Part shown: positions 1-11,611 of the stretch, piece after piece | Numbering within the stretch: the stretch's first letter is position 1 | Layout of the letters: each line of letters starts with the position of its first letter | From: Aphelocoma coerulescens | Lineage: Eukaryota > Chordata > Aves > Passeriformes > Corvidae | Direction: 5' to 3' | Length of the DNA stretch: 64,000 bases | NCBI RefSeq assembly: GCF_041296385.1 | Contig: NC_091015.1 | Coordinates: forward strand, 93,728,004 to 93,792,003 | Translations under genes and position numbers: made by a program | The notes under the pieces: generated by a model | Databases searched by the model: none | What the model was told of the DNA's origin: nothing | What the model saw: only the letters and a program-made list of their open reading frames with translations

Positions 1-1362
1 TTTGGAAAACCATTATCCTATTTTCAAGTACCAAAATTAAATTCAGTATCTTTTGCAATGAATAAATAACATGGCCAATTAAATATTTGCATCTAAGCTT
101 GAACGTCTGAAATATTCTAGCATGACATGACACAACTGCCAACGAAAACAAATCAAAAAAGTAAGACCAAGTGAATTATCTAGACCTGATACTACAAAGA
201 TACAAGCACTCCCAGGGTGAAATCCATATCTAGAAAAAAGTATTTCATGTTCTGATTGCTTTTTACTACATGCAAGTGTGACCCGGTTTGGTCGTTTTAA
301 ATACTGAAAAGAAAAAAAAAAAAACTAAAAAAAAAACCCAAACAAGGTAGGAGGTTTCTTAGATAATTAATCCCACAACCTTCCAAGAAAATGAAAATAT
401 AAAGTTACCCACAAAGATTAAGGCTCCAAAAGTATTACTAACATACACCAGTAATTTAAATAATTTACATTAAAGAATTTAAAGGAACTACTTGAAGTTC
501 AATATTTGCCCAAGCCTTGGCAAGATCTGAGTAAAAAGAGAATTTATTTCAAGTCTATCTCAAGGATCTAGAAGGCATTCTGGATAGAGTAATACCATTT
601 AAAGGTTAAACTCATAGAATCAGCATGAAATTTTCAGAAGACGTATTTGTATGTTTAAAATTTTTTTTCCATCCTTTGAAGAGTTTTAAAAATATTATAT
701 GAGGAGTATTCCTGTGTAGAATGGTTTGGGGAAAAGAAAATGACGTGGCGAACTCAGAAGAATCACTCAGACACAGCATTGGATATTGCATATCAGTTAA
801 TGATGTTTCAAAAGTGCTGCTGTTAGGCTGCAATTATATTTTGCTTTGTTTTCATTACAAAATTTAAAAAATGTGAAGGGTACTTCACTGCTTCTCTACT
901 CATCCATTTTTCCCGGACAACTAAGGAGACTCCCAGTCCTTTTTTCATATGCATTGCTAGAGAACACCCTGAAGACCACAGAAAGCCTACACTGAGAGCT
1001 CAAACATTTGAAACTGAGAAAGATAGCATCAGCAGTGTTGAACAAAACTAGCATTTACTGCCATGTTAACTGGCCACTACAATCAAATATTCACTCTACA
1101 AAGGTGATTGGGATCAAGTATTAATTATACAAAGGAACTTAAAAATATAAAAGCAAAATCCTTCTAATATTTCCTAATATATTTTAAGTATGCACATCTC
1201 TGGTATTTATAAAACAGATGGAGGGAGTCTCAGCATGCAACCACTTAGTCCCAAAAACATTTTGTGAGATGTCTCACAAAAATGAACGTGAATGTTTTTG
1301 TATAGAATGGTTCTTGGAAATGCACCGAATGGAAGTAAAATTAGTAATAATGACAGTCTTAC
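1..1362 (-). other. ADCY2: ADCY2 intron 2, 5' part (continues off the left edge)
   Basis: AT-rich sequence lying downstream, in gene direction, of the exon 2 donor. It starts with GTAAGA on the minus strand (plus 1357-1362). The next ADCY2 exon, which would continue the first membrane domain, was looked for on the minus strand and not found, so intron 2 extends beyond the window. A short A-rich run lies near 310-340. No repeat family was recognised. Confidence 0.85.
1357..1362 (-). other. ADCY2: 5' splice donor of ADCY2 exon 2
   Basis: Plus-strand TCTTAC reads GTAAGA on the minus strand directly after the PWDQ codons, a near-consensus donor (CAG|GTAAGA). It fixes the left edge of exon 2. Confidence 0.93.
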
Positions 1363-1560
1363 CTGGTCCCAGGGACAGATGATTCCTCCAAAACACATAA
1401 AGAGATATCCCATGGCAACAAGACATACCCAGACCACCAGAGAAAATATACGAAGCAGCTTCTTAAATACAGGTTCTACGCAGACAAGGATAAATATAGC
1501 AAAAAAAATTGCTAGGGCCGTTGGAACAGTTATTAAAAATGCCACGTGGTCTTCAACTTC
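1363..1560 (-). CDS. ADCY2: ADCY2 exon 2 (adenylate cyclase type 2, residues 77-142)
   Basis: Second coding exon of adenylate cyclase 2, a membrane enzyme that makes cyclic AMP from ATP and, as known for the family, is stimulated by Gs-alpha and by G beta-gamma. The 198-nt exon encodes 66 residues, from EVEDHVAFLITVP to GYLFMCFGG and PWDQ. It contains two hydrophobic spans, about residues 82-105 and 111-134 of the protein, separated by a basic loop with FKKLLR; these are the second and third transmembrane segments of the first six-span domain. On the minus strand the acceptor is a pyrimidine-rich tract ending CTGTTTCCAG just above 1560, and the donor is CAG|GTAAGA at 1363/1362. Both junctions are phase 0 and fit the end of exon 1. 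The residues match vertebrate ADCY2 as I remember it with few substitutions. Open reading continues past the donor only by chance. Identification is very secure. Confidence 0.97.
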
Positions 1561-1600
1561 CTGGAAACAGAGGAAAATGAAAAGGAAGTTAAAAGCTAAT
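1561..1600 (-). other. ADCY2: 3' splice acceptor and polypyrimidine tract before ADCY2 exon 2
   Basis: On the minus strand this reads TTTTAACTTCC, then a C/T-rich run ending TTTCCAG, followed immediately by the GAA GTT GAA codons of exon 2. TTTTAAC is a plausible branch-point context. The acceptor position agrees with the conserved protein join. Confidence 0.92.
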
Positions 1601-2099
1601 GTAATTAAAGGTCAGACACCAATAACATACTCTAAGCTGATTGTACATGGAGATCCCAGAAACACGACTGGATATCTAAAGCGACTTTCAATTAAAATAC
1701 GGTTTGTTTCATGGTAAGAAGCTGTTATGTGGAACATCATCTTCATAACTACTACTGCAAATATTAACCACAATAGCACACCATTTCTTTTACTAATCTG
1801 AGTTGCAGTAGGCTGTGAGAAGTGTGTGCAACATGAGGGAGGCTGAGATGGAAAGTTGGTTCCAAGCTCAGTCTGCAGTGGATCCACAGCCCATGGCCAA
1901 CCAGCCAATAACTCCACTGCCAGCACACACAGAACGGAGAGGGATATAGAAGAATGAAAGCTTGCAACAGCATAAATCTGCAGGAGAAAGAAACTTCCCC
2001 TGAAGCCTGGCATGCCCCTGCAGAACCTTTTCACTGCTCTGCAGACTGAAAAGACCCATCACATCAGGAGAGGTGCTGGAGCTGAGCCAGGCAGCCCCA

Positions 2100-3145
2100 T
2101 CTGCTCCGTGTGTGACAGCCAACGCAACCACGAGAACGCAATGGGTGACAGCAGCAGGGACTCTCTTGTGAGAGGTACAGAGGTGCCCATGTGCTGACCT
2201 GACACACCCCTGAGAGCTGTGCTGCTTGCTGGGGGCTCATATCAGCAATGCCACCAAGAGATTCCCAAGCCTCATAGAGCCCACTATTACCCACTGCTGT
2301 AGTTTCACACGGGCACCAGTGACACAGCCAGTAGTCTGAGCAATACCAAGAAGGATTGCAGAGGGTGATGGTAAGGGACTCCAGAACACAAGTAGTTTTG
2401 TCACCAATTCTCACCAAACTAAAGTTGGCAGGCGAACAGAACTTAAGTTCATTCCACTCCTAGAAGTTTGATGCCAATACCAGAAAGAAATGCTCTGCGT
2501 CTGAAAAGGGATTGCAAGTCAGCAGGAGAAGGAATTCCAGCCACTCTAGACAGTACGCTGGCTTTGGGGGCATGGGCAGTAAACAAGAGATGTGCATCTG
2601 GGATTTTATCACAGAGATGTGGTGGGACAGCTCCTATGACAGGAGTGTTGGAATGGAAGCATACTGGCTCTTTAAGAAGAACAGGAGAGGGGAGACAAGG
2701 AGAGGGTGCTTCCCTCTATGTCATGGAGCATCCCCTGCCGAGTGATGGATGAGGAGCTGACTGAGAGCTTATAAGTGAGGTTAAAGGAAAAGCAGAGATA
2801 GGCAACATTACAGTGGGGGTCTGCTACAGGTCGTCCAACCAGGAAGACTCAGAAGATGAGGCCCTCTACAGACAGGCAGGAACAGCCTCGTGTTCACAAG
2901 TCCTAGTCCTCATGAGGAACTTCATCCACCCCAATACGTGTTGAATGGGCAACACAGCAGGGCACGAGCAATCCAGGCAGTTCCCAGAATGCACTGATGA
3001 TAATTCCCTTCTCCAAGTGGGACAGGACAAGTTGGGTGGGGCTTTGAGCAGCCTTGTTTAGTGGAAGGTGTGCCAGCCCAGGGCAGGAGGGTTGGCACTA
3101 GGTGATCTTTAAGGTCCCTTCTAACCCAAAGCACTCTATGATTTA
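2100..3145 (+). mobile_element. CR1 LINE fragment with endonuclease-domain sequence and 3' tail
   Basis: Degraded CR1 non-LTR retrotransposon. From about 2170 the sequence matches, from memory, the CR1 region upstream of and entering ORF2 (CCCATGTGCTGACCTGA, then GAGAGCTGTGCTGCTTGC). Around 2600-2720 a frame reads ITEMWWDSSYDRS, which corresponds to the endonuclease segment usually reading ITETWWDSS. At 2818-2940 another frame gives VCYRSSNQEDSEDEALYRQ and a decayed version of the metal-binding GDFN region (here RNFIHPN). At about 3030 it jumps to the typical CR1 3' end (TTGGCACTAGGTGATCTTT ... ATGATTT), so the reverse transcriptase part is deleted. It lies antisense to ADCY2. The 5' boundary is approximate. 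Confidence 0.88.
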
Positions 3146-6100
3146 ATCTTATTTGACGCAGACTGAGAAAACTGTAAATCACGCTGAACAATGCAGCTGT
3201 CAAAATGCCTCACAAATCAACTATGTCCATAGCTCTATAAAAGCCTTTTTGACAGGGATAGTTGCAAGGTACTATGTGATTTGTTTCTGCTTAAAGTATT
3301 TATCTGGAAGTACAGACTCTAGATTACATATATACATTTCCTCCTAGCAACTGCTTACTTTGGAATGTACTAACAACACCCAAGCAAGGACTAGAATATA
3401 ACATGAAGTAAGATTCAGAATATTCAATATTTAAATTTATTTACAGAACTTACTTGTAAGTTACTACACTAACATCTTTAAATCATCTAATGATGGATGC
3501 ATTAATAAAGAATAAATATTTGATTTTCTATTGCTGTATATGCTCAAAATGGTATGCCTGATTGAAGTACAACACCACTATATCAAAGTACAGTCACAGG
3601 ATCTTTAGTCATTCCCCAGCTGTTCTGAATTCTAACAGCCTCATTTGCAGCAACAAGGATTCCCAAAAGCAGGCCCCAAATGCTACTGCTGCAACAGTAT
3701 CCACAGACTTCATGCACAAAAGCCTCAGATCCATTTTTCATGCTGGTGAAAGCTTCAAGAGAATCTGAAAGTACATATTCGATGATTTGTAAGACATCTA
3801 AGCACAAAGAAACAACATTTCTTTTTCCCCTTTTTTTAGCTGCTTCCTTAGTGCCCTGTTAAATCTTGTTTATTGACAGATTTTCAACTCAAATACATAA
3901 CATTTTACTTAAAAGTATCTTAATATGACTTTCTTCCTTTCTTATGTATGTAAGACTTGCTTCAATTAAATCAAAACGAAAAATTTACAAATAAATTTGT
4001 AAATTTACAAACGCTTACAAATGCCATCAGCAGGGTTTGGTTTTAGTTTTGTTTTTCCCCTGATTTGCTAAGTTTTACAACTTGATATCTAGAGACACTT
4101 GCTGTAAAAATCTGTCCCCTTCCACTGTTCCCATTTCTTCGTTTTCCTTGCTGCCCTGCCTCCATGTGCACCACAGACTGGGACACCCAGCTGCTCCCGG
4201 CTCCAGCCCAGGAGCAGCCACCACCCTGACAGGCTCAAACCAAGGAGACCACCACAATATACCCCACCCTGCCAGACAAAAGTCAGCTCATCTCTCAACT
4301 CTTCTTCTTTTTAATGCCTTTTTGGGTTTATGAAGTCATACATTTAAGCAATTGTTATTGCAACACTGACTTTCATGGTATAAGCAAAAAAAGTGTCAAG
4401 AAATTTTAAGTGGTGATTCTAACCCTGAAATGCAAACACGAAGCTTCCAAATATCAAATACACACATGAAGGCTTTCAAGCACTTGGGTAGCCACACATT
4501 AAAACAAAACTATGGCCTTAAATTTAGGCATAGGGGTAAGTGTCTGCACAAGTACAGAGCTGCATGGAGTAACATATGTGCAATCTTGCATAGTAAGAGT
4601 AAAAATATAAAACCTACCTACTAGTAGGAAGAACTACTGATTTATATATATGAATGTTGTGACTTTCGATCAATCCCATCTAAGAAACTTGTTTCAGTTA
4701 ACTGATTTAGTAATTGGCACAACCAATGCCAGCTCAGTTAACATCAAAAGCATTTAACTTCAACCTTTGACTTTGGCCCTTCCAGGTGGGATTGCCAAAC
4801 TCTTGTGGCAAGAGACAGATGTCACAGGCAACAGGACAACATTAACTTCCTTGCACCATCTGTCACGCAGCCCAAGTCACAGCATCAAAGGAAGCCACAG
4901 GCTCCTGGAGTAAGCCAAGACTGTGAAAAAACACATATTTTAATGATGGAAAATTGGCATTTCAGCGATAAGGATCATGCTACAAACATACTAGGCGAGA
5001 AAATCCAGATGCACTTCAACTGCATGCTTCTCCACATTGGTAAAAAAATAACAAAACTACTGTACTTTCTGGGAGGATTTGGCTTCATAACAAATCAACA
5101 ATATTTAGATGTCTGTTTAGAGCACATGAATGCTCATGCAGCTACATATATTTATATGTATTCTATAATTAGATCAATCCATCAAAGTGTTTGTTCCAAA
5201 TTAACAGCTACTCAGTTTCCTTTTTTAGGCATACACTGATTTCAACACTTAGCTGAGATATTTTGATCACTAAATCTAAAATTTTACTTCTGCTTTCCCC
5301 CCTTCTCAGGTTGCCTACTACACAATTTTACATTTTGATTTAAATGGAAGGAAAGAAAAAAAAAATAGACCACACTATATCAGCTCCTGAGCACAGGTGA
5401 CCTCTCTGAGCTGACACAGGACAACATCCTTCTGTGATGACAAGCTGCTTGCATCACACCATACACTAAACAAATTCTGAAGTAAAATTAAAATTTAATG
5501 ACAGAATAGGGTACACATTAGGCAATTCATAAAATATAGGAGAAAACAAAACTTTATTATAATTTTACCCTTTATGGAAAGCCTTTATGTGTACAGGGGT
5601 ATTTTCACAATCCTGCCTTTAAAACACATGCTAATATCAGGTCAAGAAAATCAGGCCCTGTAAGGCAGGGGTTTATTCTGGAAGCTATTTTTAACAATAT
5701 TTTCCTATTACTTCAGAGGAACTAAATCTTTACAGAATTGTAACTTTAAGAGCAGGACATTTAGAACTTGCAGCTTCCAGAACAATATTTGTAATTATTA
5801 GTGTGTTTAGCAGGTTGGGTGTTGCAAAAACCTGAAAAATCCTGAAGGTTAGCTATTCTGTTACCTTAACCAGTCCTCAAAGAGGTGGGGGGAAAAAGAA
5901 AAAAACAAACCCAAACACTTCCCTTTTTTTTTTTTTCCACTAGTCTCAGAAATTAAAATACACCAGAGGTAACAGAATTAAAATATCAGCATGACACTTT
6001 TGAACATAATGGCTAAGCCTGCAATACATGGATCTTACCTGACAGCTCTGTCTCCCTGAGTGTTTTCTATCTTGCTGTCTTTTAATTACTGAAGAAATTA

Positions 6101-6779
6101 AAAAGTCTACTGTTAGAATTTTTTCCAACCCCCACAAATTCTTCCAAAGTGTGATAATCTTGTTATCACCAGTAAAATCTGAAGAGTCGCTTTCACTCAT
6201 CTTTCCAAAACCCACAACCTTCTCTCAGTTGACATCCTGTTCTTTCCCAGATAATGTCATGCCCTCAGTTTAATTTTAAACACCAAAGCTGCTGTAGAGC
6301 ACTTCACTGTTATATATAAAACATAGTCAGATGAAACAATCCATAAAAATGAACAAATAGGCAGTTAAAAATGCCAGTTTTAGCATAAAATCTTTTAACA
6401 TGGTCCCTCATTCTTGTGACATATTTTCTTTATTCTTTTTTGATTAATGGAATTCAACAGCAGTCTATATACAGAGGACTCCTGCTGGGATCTGAAATAT
6501 CACACGCTTTGAATTAACTCAAACCATTTACCACATTAAATTCCTACTAAAATCACTTTTTGCTGAGATCAATGAAACACTTTCTAAATGTAAATATAAA
6601 ACCAAGCGAGTAATGTTCTTCAGACACTGATTTAATTTTTTATTTCATACATCTATTCAGTTTTCAGTATCTTCAATTTCATGCAGCTATTTTCAAAAGT
6701 GTTGAGTGTTAGAAGAAACATTACAGGGCTGAAGGATTACTAGCTTACTGACCTCTCAATCAAACATCCTTCTTTAACC
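3146..6779. other. Intron 1 stretch, no recognised feature
   Basis: AT-rich intronic DNA with scattered short open frames on both strands and no coding signature or repeat family that I can name. It includes a perfect 11-bp hairpin at 3981-4006 and short A or T runs near 5355-5365 and 5920-5936. Confidence 0.6.
3981..4006. repeat. Perfect 11-bp inverted repeat, 4-nt loop
   Basis: Arms AAATTTACAAA (3981-3991) and TTTGTAAATTT (3996-4006) flank TAAA. The arm sequence is partly repeated again just downstream (AAATTTACAAACG). In such AT-rich DNA it may be chance or a remnant of a small transposon end. Confidence 0.85.
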
Positions 6780-7620
6780 AGTCTGACTGAAAAAATCTTT
6801 TGAGTTGTCTCTGTGGCAAAAAACCGCCCATTTTTCCTGTAAAACATTTTCCAGGACTTGAGACAATGATTTTCAGAAGACATAATCACCCTTCTCTTTG
6901 TAAAACTGGACAGCATTTAAATTCTCTAACATCTCAAAAATATTTCTCTACAAAATCTGCAAAAGTCTTCTGGCTACTTGTGACCCCTCTCCATGGTTTT
7001 GTATTTTAGTGACTTTGCTTACGGCTGACTGCACTGTGTGCCATCTGCTAGACAGCTGGAAAAAATCTCCATTTTACTAAGAGGTGCTGTACCCTGCTCC
7101 TGGCCAAGTAGCTGTACAGTTTCATCTAGGATTTCATCATTTAGGACAACAACTGAAAAGTTTTGGCCAGCAGTCCCAGGTTTCTTTTCCATCAATTCCA
7201 TTAGTATTACTCCATCTCCACTTCAGAAATTGTGCAGCATCTTTAAGGCCAGATGCTATTTCCAAGACTGCATGATATTTTCTGGATCCACAAGTCAGAA
7301 AGACTTCTCTGTCTTTTGTGCCCACCATTTATCTTTCATAACATAAAACTTTGCTTGTTATTCTTGCTTAGCTGCATGGTTAGAAGCTTTCACATGTGCT
7401 TTTTTTTTTTTAAATCTTCCATTGAGTTTTGTGCAGCTTTTCAAGGACATTAGCAGAAAATTAACTGAACTGTATCTTTGAATCAAACCGTCCTGAAGTT
7501 TGTGTCAATGAAGCTTTTCATTTTCACTAAGGCCTTATGTAGCTGCATGCCCGAATTTTTTTTCTCCTTGATTCAGCATTCCCTGTCTGGCTTAGCAGAT
7601 CAATGATAACAGCATCAGGC
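6780..7620 (-). mobile_element. Possible very degraded non-LTR retrotransposon ORF2 relic
   Basis: On the minus strand, broken frames read in order: a segment with LHKALVKMKSF (about 7500-7540), then VMKDKWWAQKTEK (about 7305-7345), then GDGVILMELMEKKPGTAGQ and LNDEILDETVQLLGQ (about 7080-7215), then QFYKEKGDY (about 6890). The order and spacing recall the linker between endonuclease and reverse transcriptase of some LINE ORF2 proteins, which carries an M(K/Q)DKWW motif, a DG(x)LL...RWAEHF...LN segment and later a LYKxKGD motif. Several frameshifts and stops are needed, including an A run at 7400-7411. This is pattern matching from memory. A processed pseudogene or chance are alternatives. 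Confidence 0.3.
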
Positions 7621-10389
7621 TCCAGTCCAGTTCTTTCATGATGTCTGTTGTCTTGAGAAATTCAGTTCTGTCTATTAATGAGTCTGATGTGCAGTCTACA
7701 CTTGCTGCTAGCACAGAGAGATATCTGACTCCACACTAGATGCATGTCACTCCAGCCATTTGCACATCACATGGATCATGTGGCATTACAACTGCCCAGC
7801 TGCTGCATGATGTTCCATGTAACCACGAGAAGCAGTTCTGCATCCATGGCCACATTCTATGCCATTCTGTATTCATTAGTACATGGGAACATTATTGGAG
7901 CCGCAAGATTTCATCCAAACCCTTCAGGTGACATTCTGGCCACCTGAGGCCTTTCCCCAGGCTTGAAAGCCATGAACAGCATGTGCTGTAAATGTGCTCC
8001 CTGTATGAGAAGTGTGCAGTTTTGCACCAGTGCAGCACCTCTGCTGCAATCCCACAGGAACTGTTCTTTGACATTGCAGGCGATGTCCCTGTGAGCACAC
8101 AGGACTAACAGTGACAATGCACTGACCAGCCCTGCAGGTCTTGTGAACACCCCTCTGACCACCCACGTGCCTGACTACTGAGCCAAGCACTTTTGGCCAG
8201 TGGATTTTTTTTTAGCTAGTCCAGCTACATATAGGTATTACTTATCTTCTCAATTAGTCAGTAGAAAATTATTGTATCCAGATTTTTTCCAAGTTTGCCT
8301 GATAGCTATAAGGGAACCTTGTCTGCTTCAGTGTTGTAGCAGTGATTATCAGGAACACAAAGTCTTAACATACCAGAGATCACAGACTTCTCTCTTTAAT
8401 GCAAAAAACATCAGACCTCACAGAGGGTTTGGAAAAGCTCTTTGGAGGTGCCATGGCTGCTGTGCAAATAACAGTAATAGAAGAAGTTGAAAGAAAAGTT
8501 CTGGAGGCAAAATATTTGTTGCTCGTGAAGAAGCAGAGAACTATTGTAGCATTCCCATAAATGGTCCCCCCCCAAAAAAAAACCTGGGTGGAAAGCAAAA
8601 GTTTAATAAGCAGCTAAGAAAATGTGTTCAAAAGGGAAATTAAAGAAACTGAGAAATTTGGGGAATAGGGATTTTGTCTCTAGAAGGTAGCTGAGCTTCA
8701 CCTAAACTACATAAGAATGAGTTTGCTAGCACTTGCAACATCATTCAAATTGAATGGAAAACATTCAAATTGAATGTTAAAGATTGATTGTTATAGAAAG
8801 AGAGTGCATGGTTTAAGAGAAGCAGTAATGTCAAGGAGACTGGTAAGTCTCAACTAAATGAAAGGACAGAAGTTGATTAAACTCAACTAAGGAGGTTTCA
8901 GCAAAGGAAAGGTAGAACAGATTCTCTTTTTAAAATCTGTCAGAGAAATAAGACACCCATATGAAAGTAAACACTCTTCTCTACAAGCCTAGGAAGCTAG
9001 ATGGAAGAACTAAAATGCCTGTTGTTGAAGCATTATTTACACAATAACCTTACTGAAAACTTGGTGTAAAGAAAGACCATCGGCAGAATAATGAAAAAGT
9101 AGAAAGAGACTGAAAGCCACACACTTCAACAGGGACTGAAGAAAGGCCTCTATTTAAACAGTCTAAGAAAATTAACAAACAGTATAAAGAGACTGAACAG
9201 CAAAGCTTCATAAAAATAAATTACTGAGAGGACTGGTTATCATGCAGATATAAGGAAGGCTGTCAAAGAAGAAAACACAGCAGGTCAAGGGACACTTTAG
9301 TGACTCCCAGATGGATTTGCTAAGGATCACAACAGCAGATGGAAGCTGAGACCACAGTCTGTGTCTCATGCACTACTGAAAAACAAAACAAACAAGTACA
9401 CAGATGAAAAAACCCACCCATACGAAGAAAGAGAAAACAATCTTGAGATTAATCTGATCTCAAGTAATGGAAAGAATCTGGTTCACAAAATATTGCTATT
9501 GAGGAGCTTCTTTATACCAATGACAAATCTTGTTAAGCAAACAAATGAAAAACAAGACCCAAACACCAAAACTGAAAGGCGCAGCTATAAGCTTACGCCT
9601 GAAGACACTGTAAAACTCAGAGGCACAGGGCAAAAGCTAACCAATTCCCCTACACAACTTGAGAAAGACCAAAATACAACCAGAATGCCTCAACATCCAC
9701 GTAGTGAAGCTTCTAAAAATTATCTTTAATAGGAAAAAAAAAACCAACCAAACCAACAACCTGAAAGGGGATAAAAAAGGATTTAATATAAAGATTCAAT
9801 TAATATAAAGACTCAATAATGCCAGCCAAGAAAAGAACTTGCTTGAGAAATTATTTTTAAGAGTATACAAATAAGTAGTAAATTCTTTTTGAAACATAAT
9901 CAGGAGTTGGCAGCCTGCTAAAGGACTTCCAAGCAAACAGACAATGCAGGTATTAAAAAAATCAACTAGAGAAGAACAGATTGTAGCAGAAAAGGTTCAG
10001 GTTGTTTTTGTTTTATCTGTGTTCAGTGTGGGATAAGTCTCATTCCAAAATAATCTATGCAGGGAAATACACCAAAAAGTCCGTCTCAAATTGGAGCATT
10101 AGTGAAAGGCATTACAGACAAAAGCAGAAATGTGAAATGTAAAAAAAAATATCACCACAAGCAGTCAGGATTAACCAGAAAGGGCCAATAAGATTCAAAG
10201 AAGAGAAAGCTAAAACAGCAGTAGCATATAACCTGCACCCAAAAGTTCAACAGTATCCAAAGACAGGCATGTGATGTAATGCCAGTCTCTCCTGGATCCC
10301 TCTCAAAGACTAAGGGGAGTACCAGCAGGCCTGCCATCTACCCTAGGAAAAATTGTTAAAAACAAAGGTACCAAAGGCCTCAGGAATCC
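7621..10389. other. Intron 1 stretch, no recognised gene
   Basis: Mixed sequence. 7750-8190 is somewhat GC-richer, with overlapping minus-strand open frames of 68-88 residues that I cannot assign; it could belong to the same old relic as 6780-7620. From 8560 to 10390 it is purine-rich on the plus strand with short frames only. A duplicated palindrome sits at 8742-8776. Confidence 0.55.
8742..8776. repeat. Two copies of a 15-bp near-palindrome, 20-bp period
   Basis: CATTCAAATTGAATG occurs at 8742-8756 and again at 8762-8776. Each copy is nearly self-complementary (CATTCAA/TTGAATG around a central A), so the pair can also form larger cruciforms. It resembles a tandem duplication of a short inverted repeat. 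Confidence 0.9.
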
Positions 10390-10870
10390 TAGGGTATGTG
10401 TTCAAAATATCCATAAACACTTTGGGAAAAGGGCTGAATAGAAATCTGGCAAAGACAAGGGTCAACTATGAAGAAACAGAAAAGGATCTCATAAAAGTCA
10501 CTAGGGAACAAGAAAATGGCAGATGAATTTCAGCAGAGATGTGTGTGCAGAGATACACCTCAGACAAAGCAATCCTAATTTTTTGCACAAGACAACAGGT
10601 TCTTGGTTGGCTACTAATACTTAGAAATAGAGATATTTGGTGTTTATCATAGCCAGACCCATTACAACACTACTTAGGTCCTCACCAGCAGTCAAAAAAC
10701 AACCCAAAATGCAGAACATAGGAAAATAGAACAAAGAGGTGAGAACATCACAATGCCACCTCAATGAATGACGAACACACGTAATTCTGGTTCAATCACC
10801 ACTTCCAAATGATAGTTTTCAAGAATGGTCAAAGCTGCAATACAGTGGCTAGATTCTGAAGGAGTAACAC
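10390..10870 (+). mobile_element. Ancient CR1/L3-like LINE fragment
   Basis: The run GGCAGATGAATTTCAGCAG at about 10520, AAGCAATCCTAATTTTT about 50 nt on, and AGCAGTCAAAAAACAACCC near 10690 follow the order of the old CR1/L3 3' coding region as I remember it (coding for a 'WQMKFN...NP' stretch, then an 'AAVKKAN' stretch). The match continues with GAGAACATCACAATGCC and the equivalent of the 'vRPHLEY' region near 10790. It is far more diverged than the other CR1 copies here, so it predates them. It lies antisense to ADCY2. Boundaries are approximate. Confidence 0.6.
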
Positions 10871-11606
10871 TTGGTTTTAAGGTTTCTCTTCCCTGCATGG
10901 AGTGCAGAGACTGCCCTTTAATTCAGCTCTTCTGATGTTTAAAGGTAGTGTCCATCTCAGGCCAACAGGCACAACCTCCACTGGATCTATCTCCATGCAA
11001 AGGTATAGCCAGAGCCCCATGAGCCCATGACCATTCCCTACTGCCATGGAATACAGGACAGACACCTATCCCTGCCAAAAACATAATTAGTAGAACCAGG
11101 ATGTGTGTGCCTCTATACTTTATATTCAAAAATACACCCTGTGCAAACACCATGTACTCAACCTGAACAGTGAGCAGTTTTTTTATACATCCTCATTTGC
11201 CATATCAGCAGTTGTCTCTCTCTTGGTTTATTTTCCACAGATTTCTGTCCTCTCTTGCTAACCACATGTCATATAAAATCTGTCAGTGCATACAACTATG
11301 TATTTAATAAGCTGGGGTTCAGAAGGCCCACGAACAGGGTCAGGGAACATGAACCGGACTGTCATGCCTTACAGTCATCCAGCAGCATCTCAATCTTCTC
11401 TTAGGCTGCCAATTATCAAAAGTTTTACTTTAAAACATGTAACAGCCTATGAAAAACAGGATGGTCAAACCCAGTTACTAGTAGCTACAACACTCAGCTG
11501 GTGCACTTCTAAAACTGTCCTACCCAGTGGCAGCAGCTGGCAGCCACAAAAGGAAAACCATATCCCAGAGACCAAGGACAGTTACTTACATTCTGCTCCC
11601 TGAAGT
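10871..11606. other. Intron 1 stretch, no recognised feature
   Basis: Short open frames on both strands (for example 10877-11153 minus and 11286-11603 plus) with no recognisable motif. No repeat family was recognised. The right end abuts the LTR target-site duplication. Confidence 0.5.
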
Positions 11607-11611
11607 GTCCC
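11607..11611. repeat. Target-site duplication, left copy (GTCCC)
   Basis: GTCCC immediately before the LTR start TGTCATAGG is matched by GTCCC at 12881-12885 immediately after the LTR end CGCTACA. Confidence 0.88.

Noticed and set aside
1292..1717. Plus-strand open frame of 141 codons across ADCY2 exon 2
   Set aside because: It is the antisense shadow of a real exon with matching splice sites on the minus strand.
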